Assembly (NCBI GenBank): GCA_041490445.1
Contig: JBGPTF010000004.1
Span: forward strand, 174,950 to 238,949
Direction of reading: 5' to 3'
Origin: JBGPTF01 sp041490445
GTDB lineage: Bacteria; Acidobacteriota; Terriglobia; Acidiferrales; UBA7541
DNA: 64,000 nucleotides
Of the stretch, positions 7,942-17,071 are shown piece by piece. The notes beneath the pieces are model-generated. The model did no database searches, was not told the origin of the DNA, and saw only the letters and a program-made list of their open reading frames with translations. The translations under genes were made by a program, and so were the position numbers. Position 1 is the stretch's first letter. Each line of letters starts with the position of its first letter.

Positions 7942-10143
7942 GTGGCAACACGACCATGGAGTTCGACAGCACCGGCGGGCGAATTCCGCCCGTACGTGGA
8001 CAGCTCGATGAGCATGGTGGAATTCAGCCTTCGCGCGGTCGTGCTCGGCGCGCTGTTCGGGGTTTTGTTCGGCGCGGTGTCGGTGTACGTCGGCCTCCGC
8101 GCGGGTCTGACGGTTTCCGCTTCGATTCCGATCGCGGTGCTGTCGATCAGCATTCTGCGGGCGTTCGGGCGGGCGACGATACTCGAGAACAACATCGTGC
8201 AGACGACCGGCTCGGCAGGCGAGTCGGTGGCCGCCGGCGTGATTTTTTCGATCCCCGCGCTGATTTTCCTGGGCTATTCGCTGAATACCGAATACTGGCG
8301 GATTTTCTTTCTCGCGCTGATGGGCGGCTGGCTCGGGGTGCTGTTCATGATCCCGCTGCGGCGGCAACTGATCGTCAAGGAACACGGCAATCTGACGTTT
8401 CCGGAAGGCACGGCCTGCGCCGACGTGCTGGTGGCGGGCGAGCGAGGGGGATCGTTTGCCGGGCGCGTGTTCTGGGGATTGGGGCTTGGCGGCGCGTACA
8501 CGTTCATGATGAACACGATGGGAATGTGGACCGGCCAGCCGGATTACCAGCCGAAATGGCTGCCGGGGGCGTCGTTCCGCGCGGCGGTGACGTCGGAGTA
8601 TCTCGGGGTCGGCTACATCATCGGGCCGCGGGTGGCGGGAATTCTGTTCGCGGGCGGCGTGTTTTCGTGGCTGGTGCTGATGCCCGCGATCAAATTTTTC
8701 GGATCGCTTGCGCCGCAAATGGCGCTATATCCGAGCACGGTGCCGATTCCGCAGATGACGTCCGATCAATTGTGGGCGAGCTATATCCGTCCGATGGGCG
8801 CGGGCGCGGTGGCGGCCGCGGGATTGATCACGCTGGTCAAGACGCTGCCGACGATTTTTTCGGCGCTGACCGCGGGAATCAAAGACGTGAGGGCGCAGCG
8901 GGGGGAAGCAGCTCCGATGATGGACCGCATCGAGCGGGATCTTTCGATGCGCATTGTGGGGTTCGGATCGATGCTGATCATCCTGATGATGTGGGCGCTG
9001 CTGACGTTCAAGCCGATCCCCGGCGCACAGACGGGACTCTTTTCCAACATCCTCGCCGCCGTTTTCGTGGTGGTGTTCGGCTTCCTGTTCGTGACGGTGG
9101 CTTCGCGAATCAGCGGGCTGATCGGGAATTCGTCGAACCCGGTGAGCGGGATGACGATCGCCACGCTGATGGCGACGTGCGCGATGTTCCTGGTGGTGGG
9201 ATGGACGAAGGGGCCGTATGCCGTACTGGCGCTGACGATCGGCGGAGTGGTTTGCATCGCGTCGGCAATCGCCGGAGCGACATCGCAGGACTTGAAGACA
9301 GGCTACCTGGTTGGAGCGACTCCGCGGTGGCAGCAAATCGGACTCATGATCGGCGTCGCGGTGTCTTCGCTCGCGGTGGGCGGCACGCTGATCCTGATGA
9401 ACAAGGGGCTCGAGAAATACGTGCCGGTGCGGATTCCGTTGGCGGTGGAGCAGATGCCCGCCGGAGTCCAGCAGGAAAGCAACCGATTCGAATACAAGGG
9501 AAAGAACTACGTGCTGGTGAATGCGCTCGGCTCGAGCGTGATTCCGGACGGAAAATACCTCTACGATCCGGACACGCATGAGATTGAAGTGCAGTGGGTG
9601 CAGGGAATTGGCAGCGACAAAGCGGCGGCTCCGCAAGCGCGGCTGATGGCCACGGTGATCAGCGGAATTCTAAACCAGCGGCTGCCGTGGAGACTGGTGC
9701 TGATGGGCGTGTTCCTGGTGATCGCGGTGGAATTGCTGGGAATTCGTTCGCTGCCATTCGCGGTCGGTTCGTACTTATCCATTGCGACGACGCTGGCCAT
9801 GTTTGTCGGCGGACTGTTGCGCTGGCTCTCCGAGCGCGGGATGGAGAAGAAGAGCGGATCGGAGAGCGAGGTGAGTCCCGGCTCGCTGTATGCCAGCGGC
9901 TTGATCGCAGCCGGTGGCGTGTTCGGATTGCTGGCGATTGTGATCAATCTTTTGCAGGACCCGGAGATCGGCACGCGCGTGCCGGGCTGGCTGCGCTTCC
10001 TGCACTTGCCGTTGCCGGCGAAAATGTTTGCGTTCGGGCCGAAATTCATGCCGCATTGGAGCCAGGCGTCGTGGCTCGGCGTCGTGATGTTCGCGCTGCT
10101 GGGGATGTCGCTGTTCGTGTTTGCCAGAAAGAAATTGGATTGA
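7942..10143 (+). CDS. OPT-family oligopeptide transporter
   Basis: An integral inner-membrane transporter of 733 residues with about 14-16 hydrophobic segments. The OPT signatures are readable: YVGLRAGLTVSASIPIAVL and NNIVQTTGSAGES in the first 100 residues, LTFPEGTACADVLVAG near 155, and NPVSGMTIATL in the second half. OPT members import peptides or metal chelates; bacterial ones of this type are usually annotated as peptide transporters, and the substrate cannot be read from sequence. A soluble loop of about 100 residues (roughly 485-585) interrupts the membrane segments. The GTG start at 7942 follows GGAGGTGAGGC. It is flanked by a 270-base gap upstream with no gene and a 260-base convergent gap downstream. 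Confidence 0.93.
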   Translation: MATRPWSSTAPAGEFRPYVDSSMSMVEFSLRAVVLGALFGVLFGAVSVYVGLRAGLTVSASIPIAVLSISILRAFGRATILENNIVQTTGSAGESVAAGVIFSIPALIFLGYSLNTEYWRIFFLALMGGWLGVLFMIPLRRQLIVKEHGNLTFPEGTACADVLVAGERGGSFAGRVFWGLGLGGAYTFMMNTMGMWTGQPDYQPKWLPGASFRAAVTSEYLGVGYIIGPRVAGILFAGGVFSWLVLMPAIKFFGSLAPQMALYPSTVPIPQMTSDQLWASYIRPMGAGAVAAAGLITLVKTLPTIFSALTAGIKDVRAQRGEAAPMMDRIERDLSMRIVGFGSMLIILMMWALLTFKPIPGAQTGLFSNILAAVFVVVFGFLFVTVASRISGLIGNSSNPVSGMTIATLMATCAMFLVVGWTKGPYAVLALTIGGVVCIASAIAGATSQDLKTGYLVGATPRWQQIGLMIGVAVSSLAVGGTLILMNKGLEKYVPVRIPLAVEQMPAGVQQESNRFEYKGKNYVLVNALGSSVIPDGKYLYDPDTHEIEVQWVQGIGSDKAAAPQARLMATVISGILNQRLPWRLVLMGVFLVIAVELLGIRSLPFAVGSYLSIATTLAMFVGGLLRWLSERGMEKKSGSESEVSPGSLYASGLIAAGGVFGLLAIVINLLQDPEIGTRVPGWLRFLHLPLPAKMFAFGPKFMPHWSQASWLGVVMFALLGMSLFVFARKKLD

Positions 10144-10402
10144 TCAAAATTCCAGCACGGGCACGGTGAGCCGTACCGATGCTCTCCGCAACACTGCCCG
10201 CGCCTTCGTCGCCGGTCAGTTTCAGAGAAGCGCGTTATGCAGACAAGTGGATTGCTTCTGAGTGCGTCGTAATACGGTCACAATCGGCGAAGACAGACGG
10301 GGAAAGCGGATATTTCGACGCTTGCCGAGTACAAACCCCACTGGAGCGCAGCCCGTGGCGCTTCCGCAATTGCAGGAACTATGAGCTACCCTCATGACTT
10401 GG

Positions 10403-10828
10403 CTAGAATTTGAACTCCTGAATGAAGGGTGGATTCTGATCAAAGTCGCTGTAACGAATCCACCTCGGCCGGACGACAAAATACGTGATGCCGGGCCAGC
10501 TCAGGTGGCTTAAGCATTCAGGCCATCTCTTGAAATACATTTGTTGGTAGCGCGAGAGCTCCGTTCCTTCGGGCTGGTGCGCTTCGCCCTCGAACTGCAC
10601 CGTGATTTCGCCCGTCCACCCCACCTCGAACGAGCAAAGGGGATTCGCCGTCAGATTCTGAAACTTGCGAGAACTTTTGACGGTGTCGAAGATGATTTCA
10701 CACTCGGGTGTCACGGCAATTCCGACGAGGGCGGATTGCGGCTTCCCCGCGGGAGAAATGGTTCCCAGCACTCCCAGCGTCTGTTGGGCGATGAACCGGT
10801 AGATGTCCGCTCTTGTCATGTCAGGCAT
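10403..10828 (-). CDS. Pyridoxamine 5'-phosphate oxidase-family protein
   Basis: A 141-residue flavin-binding split-barrel protein. The N-terminal helix (DIYRFIAQQTLGVLGTIS) and strands PQSALVGIAV and EIIFDTVKSSRKFQNLTANPLCSFEVGW are typical of PNPOx-like FMN or F420 enzymes. It is shorter than PdxH and lacks a convincing PLP-specific C-terminus, so a general flavoprotein oxidoreductase is likelier than true PdxH (inference). ATG 10828 and ATG 10819 are both possible starts. It is convergent with the OPT gene and divergent from the DinB gene 68 bases away. Confidence 0.85.
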   Translation of the reverse strand: MPDMTRADIYRFIAQQTLGVLGTISPAGKPQSALVGIAVTPECEIIFDTVKSSRKFQNLTANPLCSFEVGWTGEITVQFEGEAHQPEGTELSRYQQMYFKRWPECLSHLSWPGITYFVVRPRWIRYSDFDQNPPFIQEFKF

Positions 10829-10896
10829 TCTCCAAGAAGTTCGGTCCCTTCAGCAACATGAAGTTTACTTGGGCTCATGTTTCACAAGGAGTGTTT

Positions 10897-11460
10897 ATGT
10901 CGCACCGGGCCACGACTGAGTCAAACATTCGCGAGGTTTTGCTAGAAACGTACGCGGCCAATGACCGAATGAACCAGCTCCTCTTCGAGCACCTGGATGC
11001 GCGCGCTTGGCGAGCCAAACCGCCCGGCCTGAACCGGCGAAAGGGCCGTACGATCGCCGCCATTTTCGCCCATATGCACAACAACCGCCTGGTTTGGCTG
11101 AAACACTCGGCGCCACATCTTCGGCGTCCTGCGCCGCTCGATCCCTTCCGCTGCACCGCAAGACAAGCAGCAATCGCCCACCGAAGGAGCGCGGCGCGCT
11201 GCCTGCAAATGCTGAAGGAAGCCTTGTCGGAAAACCCGGACCGGCGGGTGACGAAATTTTCACGCGGCAGTTGGACGCGCGACTGGCCGGCGGGCGCGAC
11301 AATGTTCGCCTATATGTTCGCCCATGAAGCACATCACCGCGGCCAGGTAATCGCACTCGCTCACCAGCTCGGCTATCGCCTGCCCGATAGAGCGGCTTAC
11401 GGAATCTGGCACTGGAACAGGCTTTGGAAGGAGCTTGGATTCGCCCACGGCCCCAGATGA
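10897..11460 (+). CDS. DinB/YfiT-family putative metal-dependent protein
   Basis: A 187-residue four-helix-bundle protein of the DinB superfamily. Putative metal-binding histidines are in HMHNNRLVW in the first third and in HEAHHRGQVIALAHQLGY near residue 150, the typical HxxxHRGQ motif. Most members have no proven reaction; some are thiol transferases (bacillithiol or mycothiol). ATG 10897 has an AAGGAG box at 10886-10891, so it is preferred over upstream in-frame ATGs at 10813 and 10858. A second, divergent DinB gene lies at 26885. Confidence 0.85.
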   Translation: MSHRATTESNIREVLLETYAANDRMNQLLFEHLDARAWRAKPPGLNRRKGRTIAAIFAHMHNNRLVWLKHSAPHLRRPAPLDPFRCTARQAAIAHRRSAARCLQMLKEALSENPDRRVTKFSRGSWTRDWPAGATMFAYMFAHEAHHRGQVIALAHQLGYRLPDRAAYGIWHWNRLWKELGFAHGPR

Positions 11461-11512
11461 ATTCCGGCGCCGCGGGCATCTTGCTTGGTCCTACACCGGG
11501 GCTTTCGTATTT

Positions 11513-11542
11513 TTGACAATTCGAGCCGTTGGCTCATAGACT
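11513..11542 (+). promoter_or_regulatory. Sigma70-type promoter of the rhomboid gene
   Basis: TTGACA at 11513-11518 and TAGACT at 11537-11542 are separated by 18 bases. The -10 ends only 9 bases before the ATG at 11552, and no ribosome-binding site is present. The predicted transcript is therefore nearly or fully leaderless. Confidence 0.6.
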
Positions 11543-11551
11543 CTTCCTAGC

Positions 11552-12328
11552 ATGGGTTATTCACCGCGCAGCTACGGGCATCGCTTCAACTGGCGCGGCC
11601 TGCTGACGCCCGCCATCAAAACGATCTTGATCGCCTGCACGGCGGTGTTCCTGCTGCAAACGATGCTTGCGCTGTTCCCCGGCGCAGAATTCTATAGGAA
11701 TTTCGAGCTGTACCTAGGATTGGTGCCTTATGCGGTGCTCCACGGATACATCTGGCAGCTCGGCACCTATCTGTTCCTGCATGGAGGGCTGGGGCACCTG
11801 CTCATCAACATGCTGGTGCTGTGGATGTTCGGTGCGGACCTCGAACGGACCTGGGGGAAACGCCGCTTCTTCTTTTATTACTTTCTGTGCGGGATCGGCG
11901 CGGGCGTGATCACGGTCGGCGTCAAGGCATTCTTCTACCCGATGGGAAGCAATCCGATGCTGGTCCCCACGATCGGCGCTTCGGGCGCCATCTACGGCGT
12001 TCTGCTGGCGACGGCGGTGCTGTTTCCGGATCGCGAAGTGTGGCTGATTCCACTCCCCATCACGCTGCCGATGCGCGCGTTCGTGGTGATCATGGGCGCG
12101 ATTGAATTCTTCGGCACGCTCGGCGCGAGCGGGGACAACATCAGCCACGTGTGCCACCTGGGCGGAATGCTGGTGGGCTACCTTTATTTGCGGCGCGGGT
12201 CGTATCTGTACGGAGTCCGCAACCGGTATACCGACTGGAGACGCAAGCGCCTGCGCCGGAAGTTTGAAGTGTACGTCCGCGATCATGAGGACAAGCCGCC
12301 CACGCATCCCGGCGATTGGGTGAATTGA
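11552..12328 (+). CDS. Rhomboid-family intramembrane serine protease
   Basis: A 258-residue polytopic protein that would cleave transmembrane substrates within the bilayer. Six or so hydrophobic segments are visible from residue 21 to 215. Rhomboid motifs are present: HGGLGHLLINMLVLWMFG (the L1/TM2 HxxxHxxxN region), PTIGASGAIYGVL with the catalytic serine in GASG, and NISHVCHLGGMLVGYLY with the catalytic histidine in HLGG. The C-terminal 45 residues are basic and cytoplasmic. It stands alone between a DinB gene and the minus-strand pyruvate kinase. The start at ATG 11552 has no Shine-Dalgarno sequence and is just behind a promoter. Confidence 0.93.
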   Translation: MGYSPRSYGHRFNWRGLLTPAIKTILIACTAVFLLQTMLALFPGAEFYRNFELYLGLVPYAVLHGYIWQLGTYLFLHGGLGHLLINMLVLWMFGADLERTWGKRRFFFYYFLCGIGAGVITVGVKAFFYPMGSNPMLVPTIGASGAIYGVLLATAVLFPDREVWLIPLPITLPMRAFVVIMGAIEFFGTLGASGDNISHVCHLGGMLVGYLYLRRGSYLYGVRNRYTDWRRKRLRRKFEVYVRDHEDKPPTHPGDWVN

Positions 12329-12475
12329 GTTTTCCTCCCGCCTGTGCAGAGGAACCATAGCCAGTTTTTTCAGAGGGATTCATCGCTAGCATGGATCAGG
12401 GCAATCAACAGAAAGCGAAGAAATCTCCGCGGCAACCGCATGGCAGTTCTTTTCGACGGGTGCTAGAGTTTTGCG

Positions 12476-12520
12476 TTGAGATCCTTCGCCCATCCTCATC
12501 GGATGGTCTCAGGATGACAG
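12476..12520. repeat. REP-like hairpin repeat, copy 1
   Basis: This copy starts TTGAGATCCTTCGCCCATCC and continues to a CTCAGGATGACAG tail. The core GCCCATCC-TCATC-GGATGGTC forms a hairpin with one mismatch. Related copies lie at 37473 and 39096, and a diverged inverse copy at 39020. All are intergenic. The rest of the 12329-12632 gap shows no gene. Confidence 0.75.
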
Positions 12521-12632
12521 CGTACAGGAATGGTTCGGCTGCGCTCACCACAGGTGGTTCGGCGGCGCTTGATGAGAAGTCGCAACCGGCAAGCGGTTCG
12601 AAGGCGTGAATGGTTGTGGAGAATTTGCAGAT

Positions 12633-14051
12633 TCAGCGGGAAACGCGATGCAGCCGCATGAGGTTGGTGGAACCGCGGGTGCCGAGAGGCGTTCCCGCGA
12701 CGATGCCGATCACGTCGCCGCGATGAACTAGCCGTTCTTCGTGGAGGCGCTTCTCGGCGATCACGGCGAGGTAGTCAACGTCGCGAACGAGTTCGATGGT
12801 GCGCGGCAAGACGCCCCAGAGCAGGCTGAGCCGGCGGCGGGTTTCCTGATTCGGCGAAAACGCGACGATGGGCGCGCGCGGGCGGTATTTCGAGACGAGC
12901 AGGGCGGAAGAGCCCGTCTCCGTGAAAACGGCGATGACTTTCATTTGCAGCTCTTCGGCAGCGTGGCAAATGGCTTCGGCGATCGTCTCGTTGATGCGAA
13001 GCTCATCGCGGCGCGCCGGGCGCGGCTGGTGCACGATGCTGGCCTCGGCGGCGCGAATAATGCGGTCCATCATCTGGACCGATTCAACGGGATAGCGGCC
13101 GACAGCAGTTTCGGCGGAGAGCATCAGCGCGTCGCTACCGTCGAAAACGGCGTTGGCGACATCGGAAGCCTCGGCGCGGGTGGGGCGCGGGTTTTCGGTC
13201 ATGGATTCGAGCATCTGCGTCGCGGTGATGACGGGCAGGCGAAAATCACGCGCGCGGGCGATGATTTGTTTCTGCACGACCGGCACTCTTTCCAGGCTCA
13301 TCTCGACGCCAAGATCGCCGCGCGCCACCATCACGCCGTCGGCGACGCGGAGGATTTCGTCGAGGTTGTCGATGGCTTCGGGCTTTTCGAGTTTGGCGAT
13401 GACGGGAATGCGGCCGCCAGCGCGGGCGACGGCGGATTTTGCCGCGCGCACGTCGGCCGCGGTGCGCACGAAACTGAGGGCGATGTAATTGACGCCGAGC
13501 TTTAGAGCGAAGGCGAGGTCGCGGCGGTCCTTCGGCGTCAGGGAAGGAACTTTCAGCTTCACGCCGGGCAGGTTGATGCCCTTGTGCTCGCCGAGGACGC
13601 CGCCGTTTTCGATTTCGCAGATGACGTCGCGGCCGCGCACGCCACGCACACGCAGTTCAATCGCGCCATCGCTGAGGAGGATGCGGTCGCCGCGATGAAT
13701 TTCGTGTGGAAGGGCTTTGTAGGTGGTGCTGACGCGCGCGGCCGTGCCGGGAATATTCTCGGTGGTGATGATGAGCCGGTCGCCGGCGCGAAGATTGACC
13801 GGGCGGCCGCCGACGAGCGTTCCGGTGCGGATTTTCGGGCCCTGCAGGTCGGCGAGAATAGCGACCGGCTTTCGATGACGTCCCGAAGCGCGGCGGACGG
13901 CGGCAACGCGGGCGGCGTGCTCCTGGGGAGTGCCGTGGGAAAAATTGAGGCGGGCCGCGTCCATGCCGGCGCGCAGGAGGCGGTCGATTTTCTGCGGCGA
14001 CGAGGTGGCCGGGCCGAGCGTACAAACGATTTTTGCCCTGCGAATGTCCAT
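12633..14051 (-). CDS. pyk: Pyruvate kinase
   Basis: Converts phosphoenolpyruvate and ADP to pyruvate and ATP, the last glycolytic step. The 472 residues are full length. Motifs include MDIRRAKIVCTLGPATSS at the N-terminus, KLEKPEAIDNLDEIL followed by GVMVARGDLGVEM (metal and substrate site), and PVITATQMLESM. The C-terminal allosteric domain is present (TGSSALLVSKYRP ... IVAGTPLG). It starts 13 bases after the stop of the M20 peptidase and may share its transcript. It belongs to a local cluster of lower-glycolysis genes with gpmI and eno. Confidence 0.97.
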   Translation of the reverse strand: MDIRRAKIVCTLGPATSSPQKIDRLLRAGMDAARLNFSHGTPQEHAARVAAVRRASGRHRKPVAILADLQGPKIRTGTLVGGRPVNLRAGDRLIITTENIPGTAARVSTTYKALPHEIHRGDRILLSDGAIELRVRGVRGRDVICEIENGGVLGEHKGINLPGVKLKVPSLTPKDRRDLAFALKLGVNYIALSFVRTAADVRAAKSAVARAGGRIPVIAKLEKPEAIDNLDEILRVADGVMVARGDLGVEMSLERVPVVQKQIIARARDFRLPVITATQMLESMTENPRPTRAEASDVANAVFDGSDALMLSAETAVGRYPVESVQMMDRIIRAAEASIVHQPRPARRDELRINETIAEAICHAAEELQMKVIAVFTETGSSALLVSKYRPRAPIVAFSPNQETRRRLSLLWGVLPRTIELVRDVDYLAVIAEKRLHEERLVHRGDVIGIVAGTPLGTRGSTNLMRLHRVSR

Positions 14052-14064
14052 GCCAGCCCGCTTG

Positions 14065-15495
14065 CTATTTTGCGGCGGCGAACTCCGTGACGATTTGGTA
14101 GAGGAATTCGATGCCCTTCTGAAACGACGCGACCGGGATGCGCTCGTCGTCGGCGTGCATCCGGCTGATGTCGTCGCTCGTCAGCGGGAAGGGAAGCAGG
14201 CCGTAGGCCTGCACATTGCGGAGCCGCAGCGGGGCGGAATCGGTGGCGCCGGTGGACATCATCGGCACGGTGGCGGCGCCGGGAAATTCTCGAGCGGCGA
14301 CGCGCTCGATGGCGTGAAATAGATCGCTATCGAGGGAAGACGCCGGGGCAGGCGCGCGGCGCGAACTTGTCTGAATCTCGAAGCGGACCTGTGGATCGTC
14401 CACGAGGGTCTTCCATTTGTCCACGAGCGGCTCAACCAAATTTCCCGGAATCAGGCGCACGTTGATGGTGGCGCGGGCTTCGGACGGCACAACGTTGGAA
14501 CGGAAACCGGCCTGAAAAATGGTGGGCGCGATCGTGTCGCGCAGCATGGAATTCCAGACCGGGCTCTTGTCCGAAAGCCAGCGCGCAGCATGATCGCCAC
14601 GGTCAGGAGATTCGAGGGCGCGCATCCACTTCGACGTGTCTTCGTCTTCCACCTTGGCGAGCCCCTCGAAATAGCCGCGGGTGACGGAAGTGAGCTGCAC
14701 CGGCGTCTGGTAAGTTCCGATTTTTGCGATGGCGGCGGCCAGGTGAACGATCGGATTATCTTTCCGCGGCACAGAGGCGTGGCCCGACGTGCCGGCGGCG
14801 ATGACGTCCACATTCACCGGTGATTTCTCGCTGGCCTGCACGCCGACAAATTTCACTTTGCCGTTCTCGACCATGACGCGGCCTTCTTCGTTGATGGCGT
14901 AGGCCGCGGCAATTTTGTCCCAATATTTCTGGATGGCGAACTGGATGCCGAATTCGCCGCTCTGCTCCTCGTCACCTTCGGCCAGCAGAATCACATCGCG
15001 GTTCAAGCGGACCTGCCCGCGCTTGAGCGCGATCAACACCGCGACGTTGGCAATGGTGGCGCCTTTGTCGTCGATCGAGCCGCGGCCGTAGAGATAGCCG
15101 TCCCTGATGACGCCGCCGAAAGGGTCCACGGTCCATTTTTCTTTCTGGACGCCGACGACGTCGAGATGGCCCATCAGAAGGAGCGCGCGCGAGGAATCCG
15201 GAAGGGGGCCGGCGTTGAGACGAGCCACCAGAATTCCGCGGTTCGGCGCACTTTCCAAGACATCGGCTGAAATTCCTTCGCGCTGGAGAATCTCCGCAAG
15301 ATATTTCGCGGCAGCCAGCTCGTTGCCCGGAGGATTCGATGTGTTGATGCGCAACAGGCCAGCGAGCCAGTCAGTTGCTTCCTGCTCCAGCTTTGAAAGA
15401 TCGGCGGCTGGCGGCTGAGCCTGCGCAGCGGCGCTGGCGGCCGTCGCAGAAGCGAGCAAGGAAAACAGAAGCAATCGAACGAACCGGCGCACCAT
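14065..15495 (-). CDS. Secreted M20-family zinc peptidase
   Basis: A predicted exported metallopeptidase of 476 residues. The N-terminus MVRRFVRLLLFSLLASATAASAAAQAQ is a signal peptide. The catalytic core has LLLMGHLDVVGVQ (first metal-binding His and the Asp of HxD), YGRGSIDDKGATIA (bridging Asp), LLAEGDEEQSGE with the general-base Glu, and a dimerisation domain before a final metal-ligand region. This matches the M20/CPG2-like aminoacylase/carboxypeptidase group; specificity is unknown. I chose 15495 because a purine-rich box (AAGGGGGG) precedes it; longer frames lack one. The gene is divergent from the VWFA gene and is followed directly by pyk. Confidence 0.9.
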   Translation of the reverse strand: MVRRFVRLLLFSLLASATAASAAAQAQPPAADLSKLEQEATDWLAGLLRINTSNPPGNELAAAKYLAEILQREGISADVLESAPNRGILVARLNAGPLPDSSRALLLMGHLDVVGVQKEKWTVDPFGGVIRDGYLYGRGSIDDKGATIANVAVLIALKRGQVRLNRDVILLAEGDEEQSGEFGIQFAIQKYWDKIAAAYAINEEGRVMVENGKVKFVGVQASEKSPVNVDVIAAGTSGHASVPRKDNPIVHLAAAIAKIGTYQTPVQLTSVTRGYFEGLAKVEDEDTSKWMRALESPDRGDHAARWLSDKSPVWNSMLRDTIAPTIFQAGFRSNVVPSEARATINVRLIPGNLVEPLVDKWKTLVDDPQVRFEIQTSSRRAPAPASSLDSDLFHAIERVAAREFPGAATVPMMSTGATDSAPLRLRNVQAYGLLPFPLTSDDISRMHADDERIPVASFQKGIEFLYQIVTEFAAAK

Positions 15496-15647
15496 CCTAT
15501 GCACCCCCCTTGGCATCTGAAGAAATCGTCCGCAATGCAAACGAGCCATACTATCATGGCTTGCAGCGGCGTCCGGCCCGAGGGACGGAGCATGTGACGT
15601 GACCATCCAGGCGCACGGCGGCGGCATCGAAGCGTAGAGAGGATTCC

Positions 15648-16715
15648 ATGAAAGCGATTCCATGGCCGGTGAAGGCCGGCCTGCTCGTTCTGCTGACGGT
15701 GCTGATGGCTGTGCCACCGGGGGGTCTGACGGCGCTGGCGAAGCAGGAAGGGCCGCAGAAGGCGCCGGAGCAAAAGGATCAGAAAAAGCCGGAATACTCG
15801 ATCTCGGTGGAATCGTCGCTGGTCAACGTGGACGTGGTGGTGACGGACCAGGACGGGAATATTTTAAGCGGGCTGACGAAACAGAATTTCCGCATCCTGG
15901 AGGACGGCGCGCCGCAGCAGATCACGAATTTCGCGCCGACCGACGCGCCGATCACGATGGTGGTGCTGATGGAATTCAGCCGGATCGGGTACGGGTATTT
16001 CGCACTCACGGCGAAATACTGGTCCTATGATCTGCTGAACCACTTGAAGAAGGACGATTGGATCGCGCTGGTGACGTTCGATTTGCGAACGCATATCGAA
16101 GTGGACTTCACGCAAAACAAATATGATGTGCAGCAAGCGATCTCGAGCCTCTTTTTCCCGGGTTTCACGGAGGCGAACCTCTTCGATGCGTTGTTCGAAA
16201 TGCTCGACCGGCTGCAAGACGTGAAGGGAAAGAAATCCATTCTCATTCTGGGCACGGGGCTGGATACATTCAGCAAGCACACGCTGGACCAGACGCTGAA
16301 GAGGCTGAAGCAGACGGACGTGACGATCTTCGGCATCGGCGTTACGCAACAGCTCGTGGACTACCTCGACGCGACCGGACAGCTGGGCACGACGGGGCGG
16401 ATGGACTTCTTGCAGGCGAACAATCAGCTCTCGAGCTTCGCGCACATGACCGGCGGCTATGCCTGGTTCCCGCGCTTCGACGGTGAAATCCCCGGCATTT
16501 TTAATTCGGTGGCGGGCTTCCTGCGCAACCAATACACAATCGGCTACGTTCCCACGAACGCGAATCACGACGGAAAATTCCGGAAGATCAAAGTGGAAGT
16601 GGTGGACCAGAGCGGGGAGCCGCTCAAGTATGCCGACCAGAAGGGCCACAAGAAGAAGATCGTCGTGTACGCGCGCGAAGGGTACATCGCGCCCAAGGGG
16701 CCGATCGGCGATTAG
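15648..16715 (+). CDS. Acidobacterial VWFA-related secreted protein
   Basis: A 355-residue protein with an N-terminal signal peptide (about residues 1-30) and the VWFA-related domain found amplified in Acidobacteria (TIGR03436 type). It opens with SSLVNVDVVVTDQDGNILSGLTKQNFRILEDGAPQQI and has a degenerate von Willebrand A fold: VVLMEFS replaces the usual DxSxS metal site and IFGIGV marks the central strand. It is probably exported; ligand and role are unknown. A purine-rich AGAGAGG precedes ATG 15648. Its stop codon interleaves with that of the convergent gene at 16712, so no intergenic terminator is possible there. Confidence 0.9.
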   Translation: MKAIPWPVKAGLLVLLTVLMAVPPGGLTALAKQEGPQKAPEQKDQKKPEYSISVESSLVNVDVVVTDQDGNILSGLTKQNFRILEDGAPQQITNFAPTDAPITMVVLMEFSRIGYGYFALTAKYWSYDLLNHLKKDDWIALVTFDLRTHIEVDFTQNKYDVQQAISSLFFPGFTEANLFDALFEMLDRLQDVKGKKSILILGTGLDTFSKHTLDQTLKRLKQTDVTIFGIGVTQQLVDYLDATGQLGTTGRMDFLQANNQLSSFAHMTGGYAWFPRFDGEIPGIFNSVAGFLRNQYTIGYVPTNANHDGKFRKIKVEVVDQSGEPLKYADQKGHKKKIVVYAREGYIAPKGPIGD

Positions 16716-17071
16716 CCGAGGCGGGGGCCGCAGGCGCCAATCGAGAACACCTTATCCAGCTCTTCGTAGGGAGCATTCTGCCGCGGCTGATGTTTCTGCA
16801 AGCCCGCCCGGAGCTGCGCGGCGGCGGCGCGGATCACGGCAGAGTAATCCACGCCCTGCTTTAACTGCGTTTCCGGTTCCGCGGCGACGCGCACGGGAAT
16901 CCGAAACAGGTAGCCTTCGGAATCGAGCAGCAGGAAAGTGTAGTCGGTGGCAGCTTCGTACTTGCCGCCGCGCACCGCGGGCGTGCGCCCCTGAAACTGG
17001 AACTCGTAACGGCCGAACGGCGTGCTGACGCGCGTCCAGCCTTCACTGAGCGGCGCATTCGGAGCGTTCAT
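16712..17071 (-). CDS. Small hypothetical protein downstream of a dehydrogenase
   Basis: 119 residues, hydrophilic, with no membrane segment. It reads like a compact beta-rich protein (WTRVSTPFGRYEFQFQGRTPAVRGGKY ... YTFLLLDSEGYLFRIPVRV) followed by a helical tail. No family recognised. Its ATG directly follows the TGA of the upstream dehydrogenase (TGAATG), so the two are almost certainly co-translated. Its TAA overlaps the TAG of the opposing VWFA gene. Confidence 0.6.
   Translation of the reverse strand: MNAPNAPLSEGWTRVSTPFGRYEFQFQGRTPAVRGGKYEAATDYTFLLLDSEGYLFRIPVRVAAEPETQLKQGVDYSAVIRAAAAQLRAGLQKHQPRQNAPYEELDKVFSIGACGPRLG

Noticed and set aside
12391..12609. 72-codon ORF after the rhomboid gene
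   Set aside because: Most of it is the translated REP-like repeat, and it has no ribosome-binding site.
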